Below, piece after piece: positions 24,001 through 32,975 of a DNA stretch of 64,000 nt. The stretch covers positions 1 to 64,000 of the forward strand of contig CAMBPV010000005.1 in NCBI GenBank assembly GCA_945869695.1, in the 5' to 3' direction. Each line of letters starts with the position of its first letter. The first letter of the stretch is position 1. Made by a program: the position numbers and the translations under genes. Source of the stretch: Prosthecobacter debontii (GTDB lineage Bacteria > Verrucomicrobiota > Verrucomicrobiia > Verrucomicrobiales > Verrucomicrobiaceae). The notes below the pieces were generated by a model. It was not told the origin of the DNA. It was given only the letters and a program-made list of their open reading frames with translations, and did not search any database.

Positions 24001-27000
24001 ATCCAGAGCCGTTTTGAACAAGCCGCCTCTTGGTCTGTGCACGTCGTCGGTTCCATGCGCGCCGAGCGCACCGAGTCCTCCTTCGGTTCCACCACCTGGG
24101 AAGCTCCGGGAGCGGAACTTGAGCCCCAAGGCATCGGTGAGTTCTATGGTCACATGAGTGATCTCGGTCTCCGTTACGGAGATGAATTCAAGCCCGTGCG
24201 CGAGCTCGCCGCAGGCGGTGGAAAAGCAAAAGGCCGCGTCTCCCTTTCGAAGGAAATCTCCGGACGTGCCGGTGAATACGCTCTCCACCCCGTCCTTCTT
24301 GACGGTGCACTTCACGTGTTCTCCGCCGGTGCAAAAACCGTCGAAGACCGGAAGGCAAAAATGAAGCTGCCCGTTCGTTTTGCGAAGATCTTGTTCCTCC
24401 GCTCGCCCGGAGCATCCAGCCTCGTGAGCGCCAAGGTGCTCCACTTCAATGAAGAGCTGATCGAAGGCCGAATCGCCCTTTACGATGAGGCGGATCGTCC
24501 TTGCGTTTTGGTGGACGGTTTCCGCGCCATCAGCATGACGGCCGCCCGTCGTCCGGGATCCTCGGGTGGAGGTCGCGATCTGGTTTATCACATCGAGTGG
24601 GAGCGCACCGCCTCCATGATGGCCCCCTCCGAACAGGAGCCCGTTTCTCTGGCTCAATTAAAGCAAGCAGCTTCCGTTGCGCTCGAAGAAGTCATCTCCA
24701 TGCGGGGTCGTGCAGAACTGGAAGCCGTGATGGCTGCCGAGGACGAAGTCGCTGCATCCCAGGTCGCCCACGGCCTGCTTCAGATGGGTGTCGATGGGTC
24801 GAGCAAAGGCTTCACCGCTGATTCTCTCGGTGTGGCTCAACCGATGCGGACGGTCTTTGAGAGACTGATGTCCAAGCTGGCTGATCGGGGTCTGCTCACC
24901 GCCAAAGGCGGCACTTATAAACCCACCAAGACCTTTGCTGCAGTCGCTAATTCGACGACTGAAGTCATGCGTAACTTCATCGCGAAGCACCCTGGGCATC
25001 TACCCGAAGGTCTGCTTTGTGCAACGACTGGCTCCGAGTTCGGGCCGATCATTCGGGGTGAAAAAGATGCTGTTCAGGCCTTGTTCAGTGGCCCTGGTGC
25101 AGAACTGCTGGATCATTTCTATGGAGACGGGCTCTTCGCGAGCCACTGGATGGCAAGCATCAGTCGCGCCCTGCAAGAGGCCGCTCGTCATTTGCCTGAA
25201 GGACGCGGATTGCGCATTCTCGAAATCGGTGCGGGAACAGGCGGTTTGGCAGCTCTTTTGCTGCCTCTCCTCGAGCGTGGTGTGCACTCCTACACATTCA
25301 CCGACGTCTCGGCTGGCTTCTTCCCCACCGCCAATCAGAAACTGGCAGCCTTCCCCGAGGTCGAGTACAAGGTGCTCGACTTGGAGAAATCAGGCATCGA
25401 TCAGGGATTCGAACCGGACTCGTATGACTTCATCGTCGGCACCAACGTGATTCACGCCGTGGCCGATGTCCGCGCTACTCTGAAAATGCTTCATGAGCTC
25501 TTGGTCCCGAATGGCACCTTGATGTTCATGGACGTTGCAACACCTCAGTTGTGGACCGAATCCGTCTTCGGCCTCACCAGCGGTTGGTGGCATCTGACTG
25601 ACCGCGATCTGCGGCCGGAACAGCCCCTGATGCAACGCGCTGAGTGGGAATCCGCTCTCAAGCAAAGCGGTTACGCCGAGACCACCTCCCTACCAGGTCT
25701 GCACGGACCGAATGGTGGCGAAGGTCAGATTGGTGTCTTTGCACGCAAGGGTGCCGGGAAATCGGCTGCCGCTGCTGAAGAACCGGCAGTGGAAGCTCCC
25801 GCGCCTCAGTCATGGCTCATCTTCGCGGATGAATCCAAGATCGGGCAGCAATTGGCTGAACAGCTCACCGCCGCAGGCTCCGCCTGCCGCATCGTGCGCA
25901 GCGGTAAGAAGTTCGCCTCTAAAAACGCAAATGAGATCACCATCCGTGCCGAGGAGCCGATTGACTGGAAGCAGCTTTTCGCAACCTACTCGGCTGATGC
26001 GATGCCAGACCGCATCGTTTATCTGTGGGCTCTCGATCAGAAGACTGGCCTGAAAGACACCGATGCGCTCATGGGCATCGACAGCCTGCTTCATCTGACG
26101 CACGCTTTGGAAGAAGTGATGCCGGTGGCCAAGTTGCGCATCGACCTCGTCACACGCGGAGCCCAATCAGCGGGTCGTGACATGGGTCCTACCGCCGTGG
26201 CTCAAGCTCCGGCGATCGGTATCTTCCGCGTCATCCTGAGCGAGCATCCGAGCTACTCCTGCCGTGGCATTGACTTGCCCTCCGAGACCCGCGACACCGA
26301 CTGCGCCCTGCTTTGGAGTGAACTCCAGCATGTGGACAGCGAGCGCGAAGTGGCCCTCCGTGGCGAAGCGCGTTACGTGCAGCGCATCACACGGGGTCTT
26401 CCGACCCGCGAGCAAAAGCTCGATGCCTCGATTCCTCTTCGCCTCGAGTCGCGTGAGCGTGGACTGCTCGACAGCCTGCGTTTCACACCGTTCACCCTTC
26501 CGGCCTGTGGCCGTGGTGAGGTGCTCATCAAGGTCAAAGCGGCGGGCATGAACTTCCGTGACGTGCTGAAAGCTCTGGCTCTTTACCCCGCTGAAACGGC
26601 AGACGCTCGTATCTTCGGTGACGAAGTCGGCGGTGAGGTCATCGCAGTCGGTGAGGGTGTCACTCATGTGGCACCTGGCGACAATGTGTTTGGCCTGGCG
26701 GTGTTTGGTCTTTCGACTCACACCTTGGCGCGCGGAGCAGACGTCCTGCGGATGCCAAAGGGTCTCTCATTTGAAGAAGCCGCGACGATCCCCGTGGTCT
26801 TCATGACGGCGTGGTATGCATTGAAGACCGTGGCACGCATGAAGGCCGGGGAGATGATCCTCATCCACGCAGGTGCGGGCGGAGTCGGCATGGCTGCCAT
26901 CCAGATCGCGCATCACCTCGGTGCTGAAGTGATCGCCTCTGCAGGTAGCCCGACCAAGCGCGCCTTGCTGAAAACGATGGGTGTGAAGCATGTGATCGAT

Positions 27001-28707
27001 TCACGCCGCGGTGACTTCGCGGAATCCGTGATGGAACTGACCAACGGTCGTGGGGTGGATGTTGTCCTCAACGCCCTCGCGGCTGAAGCGATCCCGATGG
27101 GCATGTCCTGCCTGGCTGAGTCCGGTCGTTTTGTCGAGATCGGCAAACGTGACATTTACCAAAACTCCCGCATCCCGCTCTGGTCCCTGCGCCGCAATGC
27201 ATCCTTCCACGTGGTGGCGATGGATGCCGTGTTCGCTGGTGACGAGGAGCAAACGCGCGAGTTGATGGCCGAGATCACGGGCCTGGTGGAAAAAGGAAGC
27301 CTGACGCCATTGCCGTTCCGTTCCTTCCCCGCCAGCCGCATTGATGCTGCCTTCCGTCTGATGGCGGGTGGAAAGCACACGGGCAAAGTGGTCGTCGCCT
27401 TTGCAGACGCCTTCATCCAGCGCAAAGGCGAACCGCCGCTTCCAAACTTCGAAGTCAAAGCTGACGGAGCCTACCTCATCACAGGGGGTCTCGGTGGGTT
27501 CGGCCGGGTGCTCTCCGAGTGGCTCATCGAGTGTGGTGCGCGCCATCTTGTCCTGACCAGTCGCAGTGGTGCCTCCACCCCTGAAGCAGTCACGTTCCTG
27601 GAGAAACTCGAGAAGCGTGGCATCAAGGTCAAAGTCATCAAAGCAGACGTGGGCTCACCCGCCGATGTGAAACGCATGATCAAAGAGGCAGGCACGAAGG
27701 CCATTCCGCTGAAGGGAATCTTCCACCTCGCCATGGTCATTGACGATGCACCGCTGTCCGCTCTCACGGCTGAGCGTCTGCGCACGGTCATGGCTCCAAA
27801 AGCTCACGGCGCCTGGTTGCTGCATGAGAACACGAAGGATCTGGGGCTCGATTGCTTCGTCCTCTTCTCCTCCGTTTCGAGTATCTTTGGCAATCCGGCA
27901 CAGGGTAACTATGCCGCTGCAAACGCCTTCCTCGACTCGCTGGCCCACCATCGCCGCTCACTGGGTCTGCCTGCCTTGGCGATCAATTGGGGCGTTCTGG
28001 GTGGTGAAGGCTACGTGGCGCGAAATGAGCGTGTGGCTGAGTTCTTGGCCCGTCAGGGCACCGCGGCCCTCACGCCGAGTGAGGTCACTTCCCTCATGGA
28101 GTCCTTCCTTACGGCGAACGCCACTCAGGTGGCTGCGATCCGTGTGGATTGGGCAAAATGGAGACAGTCCTTCCGCGGGATGCAGGAGAATCCGCTGGTC
28201 GAGCACATTTTTGCCGCCGGTGTGGAAGCTCAGGAGTCCAGCAGCGGTAGCAGTGACTGGAAGGGCCGCATCGCCGCCGCCAGTGCGGACGAGCGTGATG
28301 GAGTCGTCGGTCAGGCTGTGCGTGACGTGGTGGGCACCGTTCTCCGCGTGAAGCCAGACAGCCTGCGTGACGATCAGCCTTTGACGGATCTCGGACTCGA
28401 TTCCCTCATGGGTGTTGAGATTGAAACCATGATCGAAGGATCCATCGGCGTGGCCCTTCCTCCGACGAGCCTCATGCGTGCAAGGACGATCGGACAGATC
28501 GCCTCCTTGATCTCTGAGCACCTCGGAGGTGCCGCAGAGACTGCCACGAAGGCCCCGGTCGTCGTCGAGGAAACCCCTGCGGCAGAAATCGATGTGGACG
28601 CACTTTCCGACGATGACATTGATCAATTGCTCGGAGGTGTATCAGATACCGATTCAGTCGAGGCTGCGCCGAATCGCGGAGCCCTAGCCCCGGATGCAAC
28701 CCGATAA
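21013..28707 (+). CDS. Type I polyketide synthase, KS-AT-DH-cMT-ER-KR-ACP
   Basis: 2564 residues, a complete highly reducing module. KS (~1-430): active-site DTACSSA with Cys177, HGTGT His312 and NLGHLE His352. AT (~540-850): GHSVGE Ser634; the specificity region VDHPFHH looks malonyl-like. DH (~910-1180): His932 in DHKVDAHVIFPG and Asp1097 in HPVLLDGALH. C-methyltransferase (~1330-1560): LEIGAGTGGLAALLLPLL. ER (~1800-2130): AGAGGVGMAA. KR (~2150-2340): LITGGLGGFGRV, FSSVSS and GNYAAANAF, with an LDD-like VIDD before the catalytic region, as in B-type KRs. ACP: GLDSLMG with Ser2464. After the ACP comes an acidic tail with ALSDDDIDQLLGGV, probably a docking peptide. No thioesterase. With all reductive domains and cMT intact, the expected product is a saturated, alpha-methylated acyl chain, possibly built iteratively. 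The downstream C-domain gene overlaps it by 14 bp. Confidence 0.95.
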   Translation: MQKEGIAIIGIGCRFPGGVNDTEAFWKLLAEGQDVVSEVPADRWNIERFYDSEPGIAGKSVAKRGGFISGLDQFDPQFFGISPREAPYIDPQQRLLLETAWEAIEDAGEVLDLEGGTDIGVFVGVSHNDYQNIQGGATDRSGISAHSPTGSAHSIAANRISYCFNLKGPSMSMDTACSSALTAVHIACEQILSGRCKMAMAGGVTVMITPDGFIGFSQAGMLSPDGKCQAFAAEANGFVRGEGAGMVLMKPLSQAIADGNPIHGVILGSSLNQDGHTNGISLPSPEAQARLVRDACIDAGIKPTQVGFVEAHGTGTAVGDPIEATALSDALCVDRPIDSPLPIGSVKTNLGHLETAAGVVGLIKALLVLKQGQIPPSLHFKTPSTHIDFKALKLRVPTQMEAFPKTDGRRIVGVNSFGFGGANAHVIVEEAPAQKAAAHQPTPTDRGWPIVISARSENALRGVASGLATWIDGHSKSNGITPMLPALTYTLGARRNHHSYRLTLATHSTDDLVTELHNFTTEAAGGLAKTSFTPRPEHAPKIGFVMSGQGPQWWGMGRELMKNEPVFRKTMEACAAAMKPYARFSLLEELGRDEADSKMQQTEIGQPAIFAMQVSLSALWKSIGVHPSAIVGHSVGEIAAACVAGILSLEEGARIIVLRARHMHECARGDGTMLAIGMSEEEALALISRHDRTVSIAAFNGPRSLTLSGPRVSLEAIVAELEPKGIFARFVRVDHPFHHAMMQPAADALTQELAKLVPQEETVPFFSTVTGQRCAGKDCTAAHWGRGIRQAVQFVPAVNAVAEFGVDIWLEISSHPALSISIQECLSALGKKAPVTASTRREREHDCFLEAALDLHRSGVSLDFAAMTPSRELLALPPYPWDKSRWWHESAELRDGRVGTGGKGLLDMRLPRGTPTWTTRLDSRHMAFLKDHKVDAHVIFPGAGFVEMALEAGVQLFEGRPFVIEDFEIRKPLILPDPASGVVLEMTYEPAERTFTIQSRFEQAASWSVHVVGSMRAERTESSFGSTTWEAPGAELEPQGIGEFYGHMSDLGLRYGDEFKPVRELAAGGGKAKGRVSLSKEISGRAGEYALHPVLLDGALHVFSAGAKTVEDRKAKMKLPVRFAKILFLRSPGASSLVSAKVLHFNEELIEGRIALYDEADRPCVLVDGFRAISMTAARRPGSSGGGRDLVYHIEWERTASMMAPSEQEPVSLAQLKQAASVALEEVISMRGRAELEAVMAAEDEVAASQVAHGLLQMGVDGSSKGFTADSLGVAQPMRTVFERLMSKLADRGLLTAKGGTYKPTKTFAAVANSTTEVMRNFIAKHPGHLPEGLLCATTGSEFGPIIRGEKDAVQALFSGPGAELLDHFYGDGLFASHWMASISRALQEAARHLPEGRGLRILEIGAGTGGLAALLLPLLERGVHSYTFTDVSAGFFPTANQKLAAFPEVEYKVLDLEKSGIDQGFEPDSYDFIVGTNVIHAVADVRATLKMLHELLVPNGTLMFMDVATPQLWTESVFGLTSGWWHLTDRDLRPEQPLMQRAEWESALKQSGYAETTSLPGLHGPNGGEGQIGVFARKGAGKSAAAAEEPAVEAPAPQSWLIFADESKIGQQLAEQLTAAGSACRIVRSGKKFASKNANEITIRAEEPIDWKQLFATYSADAMPDRIVYLWALDQKTGLKDTDALMGIDSLLHLTHALEEVMPVAKLRIDLVTRGAQSAGRDMGPTAVAQAPAIGIFRVILSEHPSYSCRGIDLPSETRDTDCALLWSELQHVDSEREVALRGEARYVQRITRGLPTREQKLDASIPLRLESRERGLLDSLRFTPFTLPACGRGEVLIKVKAAGMNFRDVLKALALYPAETADARIFGDEVGGEVIAVGEGVTHVAPGDNVFGLAVFGLSTHTLARGADVLRMPKGLSFEEAATIPVVFMTAWYALKTVARMKAGEMILIHAGAGGVGMAAIQIAHHLGAEVIASAGSPTKRALLKTMGVKHVIDSRRGDFAESVMELTNGRGVDVVLNALAAEAIPMGMSCLAESGRFVEIGKRDIYQNSRIPLWSLRRNASFHVVAMDAVFAGDEEQTRELMAEITGLVEKGSLTPLPFRSFPASRIDAAFRLMAGGKHTGKVVVAFADAFIQRKGEPPLPNFEVKADGAYLITGGLGGFGRVLSEWLIECGARHLVLTSRSGASTPEAVTFLEKLEKRGIKVKVIKADVGSPADVKRMIKEAGTKAIPLKGIFHLAMVIDDAPLSALTAERLRTVMAPKAHGAWLLHENTKDLGLDCFVLFSSVSSIFGNPAQGNYAAANAFLDSLAHHRRSLGLPALAINWGVLGGEGYVARNERVAEFLARQGTAALTPSEVTSLMESFLTANATQVAAIRVDWAKWRQSFRGMQENPLVEHIFAAGVEAQESSSGSSDWKGRIAAASADERDGVVGQAVRDVVGTVLRVKPDSLRDDQPLTDLGLDSLMGVEIETMIEGSIGVALPPTSLMRARTIGQIASLISEHLGGAAETATKAPVVVEETPAAEIDVDALSDDDIDQLLGGVSDTDSVEAAPNRGALAPDATR

Positions 28708-30076
28708 TCGAGCCCGACTCAAGCAATGGCTGGAGAGTGGGGAAGCCCGCCTCCAACCGCTCAGCCTCTCCCAGCGCGAGTTGTGGGAGACTTCGCCTAT
28801 CCCCGTGGGTGATCCAGGGAACTACATTTGCAGTTTCATCGAGATCAAAGGAGCCCTGACGGAGAACGAGTGTGCCACGGCCCTTCAGCGGGTGGTGGAT
28901 CGCCAGGAAGCTCTGCGGATCTCCTTCTTACCCGGGAAAGAGCGCCCCCTGCAACTCGTGCGCTCCACGGCCACTGCGCCTTTGCGATACCGCGAGCTTT
29001 CATCTGAGGAGGCGAAACCCGAATCTCTGGAGGAGGTGCTCAAGGAGACTTACCGCGAGCCGTTCGATCTCATGCAGGGTCCCATTTTCCGGGTGGACAT
29101 GCTCCGCCGAGGCCCGAACGATCACATCCTCGCCTTTGCCATTCATCATGGTGTAGCGGACGGATGGTCACTCGGCGTCTTTGTGCAGGATCTCTGCACC
29201 GCCTACGTGATGGGTCTCACCGGGATGCGGAAAGCCGTTGCTGTCGGCATGATGGGTGTCCCCAACTCTCTCCCGCCAGTGCCGCAGACCTACACCGAGT
29301 GGGCAGCCGCTGAGCGCGCCCTCTGGCCCGCTGCTGAAGTCAGCCAGCGTGCTGATTTTTGGCGATCCCAATTGAAGGGCTCTCGACAGATTTGGTCCCG
29401 GGCAGACGGGACTCCGCATGCCCACGAGCCCCTCCAACGCTGGATCTCCAACATCCCGGCCAATCTGACCCGGGCCGTGAAGGAACTCACCCGAAAAGAG
29501 AGCGCCACCCTGTTCAGCACACTGCTGGCAGCGTTTCAGGTGGCTTTGGGCAAGTGGGCCAACCGAGATGACATCGTCGTGGGCACACCCGTGGCGAATC
29601 GGAACAAGGCATCTGCCAAACAGACCATGGGTTACTTTGCAGGCGTTGTTCCGCTTCGAGGTCAGGTGGACCCCTCACGCGCTTTCTCGGATCACTTGCG
29701 CGCGGTTCATGAAACGGCGATCAACGCTTTTGGCAATGCCATGCCGTTCGCCGAGCTCGCGACTGCCCTAGGCGAGCCCCAGGCCAAAGGACTTCACTCG
29801 ATTTTTGACGTTCGTTTTGCCCTTCAAAATCACCCCACGCCTGATGTCGTGCTGCCACGCATCTCCACCAAATTGCGAATGCGCTCCACTGGAACAGCAC
29901 GTTTTGACCTCGGCTGCGAAATCACGGAGACGGGATCGGATATGGAATTGGTCTGGTTGTTCAAGCCTGGTCTGTTTCCGAGGGCCGATATCACCGCGCT
30001 GGATGCCTTGTTCCTCAGCGTCCTGAGTCAGGTGTGCAAAAATCCGGGTAACCAAAATTCAACGTTAATCGTTTAG
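28694..30076 (+). CDS. Stand-alone condensation (C) domain acyltransferase
   Basis: 460 residues, the whole length being one NRPS-type condensation domain. The catalytic motif HHGVADG is intact (His151, His152, Asp156); the N-terminal LQPLSLSQRELWETSPIP corresponds to motif C1, and GTPVANRNKASAKQTMGYF to motif C5. Such enzymes form amide or ester bonds between a carrier-bound acyl group and an amine or alcohol (compare PapA-type transferases). Its start lies 14 bp inside the PKS gene, so the two are translationally coupled. Since the PKS lacks a thioesterase, this protein is the best candidate for releasing the chain onto an acceptor. Confidence 0.9.
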   Translation: MQPDNRARLKQWLESGEARLQPLSLSQRELWETSPIPVGDPGNYICSFIEIKGALTENECATALQRVVDRQEALRISFLPGKERPLQLVRSTATAPLRYRELSSEEAKPESLEEVLKETYREPFDLMQGPIFRVDMLRRGPNDHILAFAIHHGVADGWSLGVFVQDLCTAYVMGLTGMRKAVAVGMMGVPNSLPPVPQTYTEWAAAERALWPAAEVSQRADFWRSQLKGSRQIWSRADGTPHAHEPLQRWISNIPANLTRAVKELTRKESATLFSTLLAAFQVALGKWANRDDIVVGTPVANRNKASAKQTMGYFAGVVPLRGQVDPSRAFSDHLRAVHETAINAFGNAMPFAELATALGEPQAKGLHSIFDVRFALQNHPTPDVVLPRISTKLRMRSTGTARFDLGCEITETGSDMELVWLFKPGLFPRADITALDALFLSVLSQVCKNPGNQNSTLIV

Positions 30077-30081
30077 TCGAT

Positions 30082-31086
30082 ATGACCTCGATCCCGACAG
30101 AGCCGGACCTGAATGAGACAGTGGAGTCCCTGAGGCGCGTGGGAGAGAAGTATCGGGCGATCAACAAGCATTGGATCTCGAAGGCTACTTTTACCTTGAT
30201 CGCCGTATCGCTGGTTCTTTCCCAGATCGGAATCGGATTTGCCGTTTACCAGGGTTCCCTCTGGCTGGGCATTCCGATGGTGATCCTCGCCAGCCACTTC
30301 ATGCATGGTGCGCTGATCGGTTTTCACGAGGCTTCCCACAGTTTGCTGAGGAAAAACCGGCTCCTGAATGACATTGACGGAGTCGTGGCTGGCACCTTGA
30401 GCTTCATGAGCTTCACGCTCTATCGGGTCGCGCACCAGACTCACCACATGCATCTGGCCACCGAGCGTGATGAAGAACTGTGGCCCTTTGTCAAAGTTGA
30501 CTCGCCTCGTTGGTTCCGGTGTTGGATTGCCTTTGTTGAGCTTAATGCAGGCCTCTTTTTCACTCCCTTCCTTTTCGCCCGCATGTTCTTGAGGAAGGAC
30601 TCCTTTATTCGGAACAAAAAGGTCCGTCGCCAGATCTGGGGAGAGTTTGCCATCATGGGCCTTTTCTGGTCGCTCGTGATCAGTGCCGTGGCTTACTGGA
30701 ATGTGTGGACTTACTTTTTCTGGATCTTCTTTGTCCCCGGGTACATTGCCGGGAATCTCCAGAGCTGGAGAAAGTATGTGGAGCATGTAGGCGTCCGAGG
30801 CCACACGGCCAATGGCGCGACGCGGAGCATCGTCTCCCGCAGCTGGGGTGGGCGGTTGCTCTCACTGACGCTGTTGCATGAGCCCTTCCATGCCGTTCAT
30901 CATTGGAAGGCGGGACTCCCGCACGAGGAATTGCCACTGAACGCCGAACTCCTGGCACCCACCGAGAAAGATGATCTGCCCATCTTCCCGAACTATCGCA
31001 GCGCGATCAAAGATTTACTCCGCAATCTCTCCGACCCTCGCACGGGCAGCCACTGGCCCGAATCAAAAGCGGAAACAATCTCCTAG
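30082..31086 (+). CDS. Membrane fatty-acid desaturase-like enzyme
   Basis: 334 residues with all three di-iron histidine boxes: HEASH (His82-86), HQTHH (118-122) and HEPFHAVHH (266-274). Hydrophobic segments flank them (ATFTLIAVSLVLSQIGIGFAVY; LFWSLVISAVAYWNVWTYFFWIFFVPGYIAG). The family oxidises acyl chains or carotenoids, adding a double bond or hydroxyl group. A 5-bp gap from the C-domain gene suggests it acts on the polyketide lipid rather than on bulk fatty acids. Confidence 0.92.
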   Translation: MTSIPTEPDLNETVESLRRVGEKYRAINKHWISKATFTLIAVSLVLSQIGIGFAVYQGSLWLGIPMVILASHFMHGALIGFHEASHSLLRKNRLLNDIDGVVAGTLSFMSFTLYRVAHQTHHMHLATERDEELWPFVKVDSPRWFRCWIAFVELNAGLFFTPFLFARMFLRKDSFIRNKKVRRQIWGEFAIMGLFWSLVISAVAYWNVWTYFFWIFFVPGYIAGNLQSWRKYVEHVGVRGHTANGATRSIVSRSWGGRLLSLTLLHEPFHAVHHWKAGLPHEELPLNAELLAPTEKDDLPIFPNYRSAIKDLLRNLSDPRTGSHWPESKAETIS

Positions 31087-31118
31087 AGCGGACGGCAAAC
31101 AGGGTGTATCAAATCACC

Positions 31119-31841
31119 ATGGTTGAGACCGTTAAGAATGGCCAAGGAACCTTGGTCTATGAGGCAGTCGGCCTGAAGAAGCACTATGATGGCGGTAAAG
31201 TTGCCGCCCTGAGAGGTGTGGATCTTCAGATCCGGCAGGGTGAATTTGTCGCCATCGTCGGTCCCAGCGGCTGTGGGAAAAGCACGCTGCTTCAAATGCT
31301 GGGCTCCCTGGCGACCGCGAGTGAAGGTGTGCTGAACTACCGGGGCCAGTCCATCGCCGACATGGCGGATCCCTCGGAGTATCGCGCTCACGAGATCGGG
31401 TTCGTATTCCAATCCTTCCATCTGCTCCCCACTTTCACCGTCGCGGAGAACGTCCAGATTCCGATGTTTGAAGGTGGCAGCTCTCGTGCTCAAAGAATCG
31501 AGAGAGCCACAGAACTCCTTCGCTCAGTCGGACTGGAGCATCGACTGACTCACTTTCCTTCCGAACTCTCCGGTGGCGAAAGGCAGCGCGTGGCGATCGC
31601 CCGTGGACTGGCTAACAAACCCACCGTGGTGCTGGCTGACGAGCCCACCGGAAATCTGGATAGTGTCAATGCCAAGCAAATCATTGAGTTGCTCTTGAAG
31701 TTACACCGCGATCTGGGCGTAACGCTTGTGCTAGTCACTCACGATTTAGCCATTGCCGATCTTGCCACTCGAACGATCCGAATGAAAGATGGCCGGGTCA
31801 TATCCGATAGCGGCGTCACACCTCCCACTGACTCACCTTAA
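31119..31841 (+). CDS. ABC transporter ATPase (LolD/MacB-like)
   Basis: 240 residues from the ATG at 31119; the track uses a GTG at 31104. Walker A GPSGCGKST, signature LSGGERQRVAIARGL, Walker B VVLADEPTGNLDS and H-loop VTHD are all intact. The EPTGNLDS form and 240-residue length place it with the LolD/MacB/FtsE group that powers extraction of lipids and lipoproteins or export across the envelope. Its stop codon abuts the ATG of the permease (TAAATG). Confidence 0.94.
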   Translation: MVETVKNGQGTLVYEAVGLKKHYDGGKVAALRGVDLQIRQGEFVAIVGPSGCGKSTLLQMLGSLATASEGVLNYRGQSIADMADPSEYRAHEIGFVFQSFHLLPTFTVAENVQIPMFEGGSSRAQRIERATELLRSVGLEHRLTHFPSELSGGERQRVAIARGLANKPTVVLADEPTGNLDSVNAKQIIELLLKLHRDLGVTLVLVTHDLAIADLATRTIRMKDGRVISDSGVTPPTDSP

Positions 31842-32957
31842 ATGACATTCTTCACCATCGTGGTCCGCGGCCTCATTCGTCGCCCCGTGCGCACAGGCCT
31901 GACTCTTGTCGGCATCTCCATCGGCATCGCTGCCGTCGTAGCTCTTGTCGGAATGGCTTGGGGATACGAAAAGAGCATTGAGAAACAACTCGATGTGATC
32001 GGCGTCGATCTGCTCGTCAGCAACATGAGCGCCGGCATCATGCCGAAGGTTTTTGATGAGAAGATCCAAGAAAAAATCGCCAAGCTCCCGCACGTCGCTG
32101 AAACAACGTCTGTTTTGATGCAACTCTTGAGCATCGAGGATGCGCCAATGATGATGGTGTCCGGCCGTGAGTGGGGCGGGTTTACCTGGAACAAACTCAA
32201 AATCGTCGAAGGACGGATGCCGAAAGACGGATCGGAACAGGCCGTGGTGCTCGGGACACTGGCCGCCGAAGTTCTCAAGAAGAAGGTCGGTGACACGGTG
32301 CAGGTGGAGACCTCTGAGTTGGCGGTGGTGGGGATTGTCGATGGCGGCGCAGTCGTGGAAAACGGAGCCATCATCCTTCCGATTTCTGTGATGCAGGAGG
32401 CGACAGGGAATCAAGGACGCATCAATTTTGTCGATATCCGACTTACGCCGAATACTCCGAAGCAAACTGTGGAAGAATTGGGCAAGCAAATCCAAGTCAT
32501 CTTCCCTGAAGGTCGCGCCCGTGATGCGAGCGAAGTGGTGAGCGCCAATCAGGGTTTCCGCATCGCACGCGCCATGAGTTGGAGCACCTCTCTTTTGGCC
32601 ATCGTGGTGGGAGTTCTCGGCGTGATGAATACCATGCTGATGACCGTCTTTGAGCGCACGCATGAGATCGGTATCCTTCTCGCCGTCGGATGGAAAAGGA
32701 GGCGCATCGTTTATATGGTTCTTTGTGAATCAGCTCTCCTCGGATTCCTCGGCGGTGTCACGGGTGTCACACTGGGTGCTCTGGGGCTCAAAATTTTGGA
32801 GTTCACGCCGGCCATTCGTGGCTTGCTGGAGCCCGACCTCAGTCCGAAGCTGATGCTCATTTCCGTTGCGATTGCCGTCGTGGTCGGGGTGATCAGCGGC
32901 CTCTATCCGGCATGGCGGAGTTCCCGTCTTTCGCCAAGCCTCGCTATCCACGGCTAG
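31842..32957 (+). CDS. ABC transporter permease (MacB/LolC-FtsX type)
   Basis: 371 residues in the type VII ABC layout: TM1 near the N-terminus (LTLVGISIGIAAVVALVGMAWG), a ~220-residue periplasmic MacB_PCD-like domain (SAGIMPKVFDEKIQEKI... RDASEVVSANQGFRIARAMSW), and three C-terminal helices of the FtsX domain (LLAIVVGVLGVMNTMLMTVFERTHEIGILLAVGWKRRRI). A single permease implies a homodimer with the ATPase. These transporters work as periplasmic mechanotransducers that pull lipids or lipoproteins out of the inner membrane, fitting the LolA-like gene that follows. Confidence 0.93.
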   Translation: MTFFTIVVRGLIRRPVRTGLTLVGISIGIAAVVALVGMAWGYEKSIEKQLDVIGVDLLVSNMSAGIMPKVFDEKIQEKIAKLPHVAETTSVLMQLLSIEDAPMMMVSGREWGGFTWNKLKIVEGRMPKDGSEQAVVLGTLAAEVLKKKVGDTVQVETSELAVVGIVDGGAVVENGAIILPISVMQEATGNQGRINFVDIRLTPNTPKQTVEELGKQIQVIFPEGRARDASEVVSANQGFRIARAMSWSTSLLAIVVGVLGVMNTMLMTVFERTHEIGILLAVGWKRRRIVYMVLCESALLGFLGGVTGVTLGALGLKILEFTPAIRGLLEPDLSPKLMLISVAIAVVVGVISGLYPAWRSSRLSPSLAIHG

Positions 32958-32975
32958 CTTTAACCCGAGATCATC

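Noticed and set aside
24658-24999. Long antisense ORFs throughout the PKS gene
   Set aside because: They mirror codon bias in a GC-rich coding region; no domain content on the minus strand.
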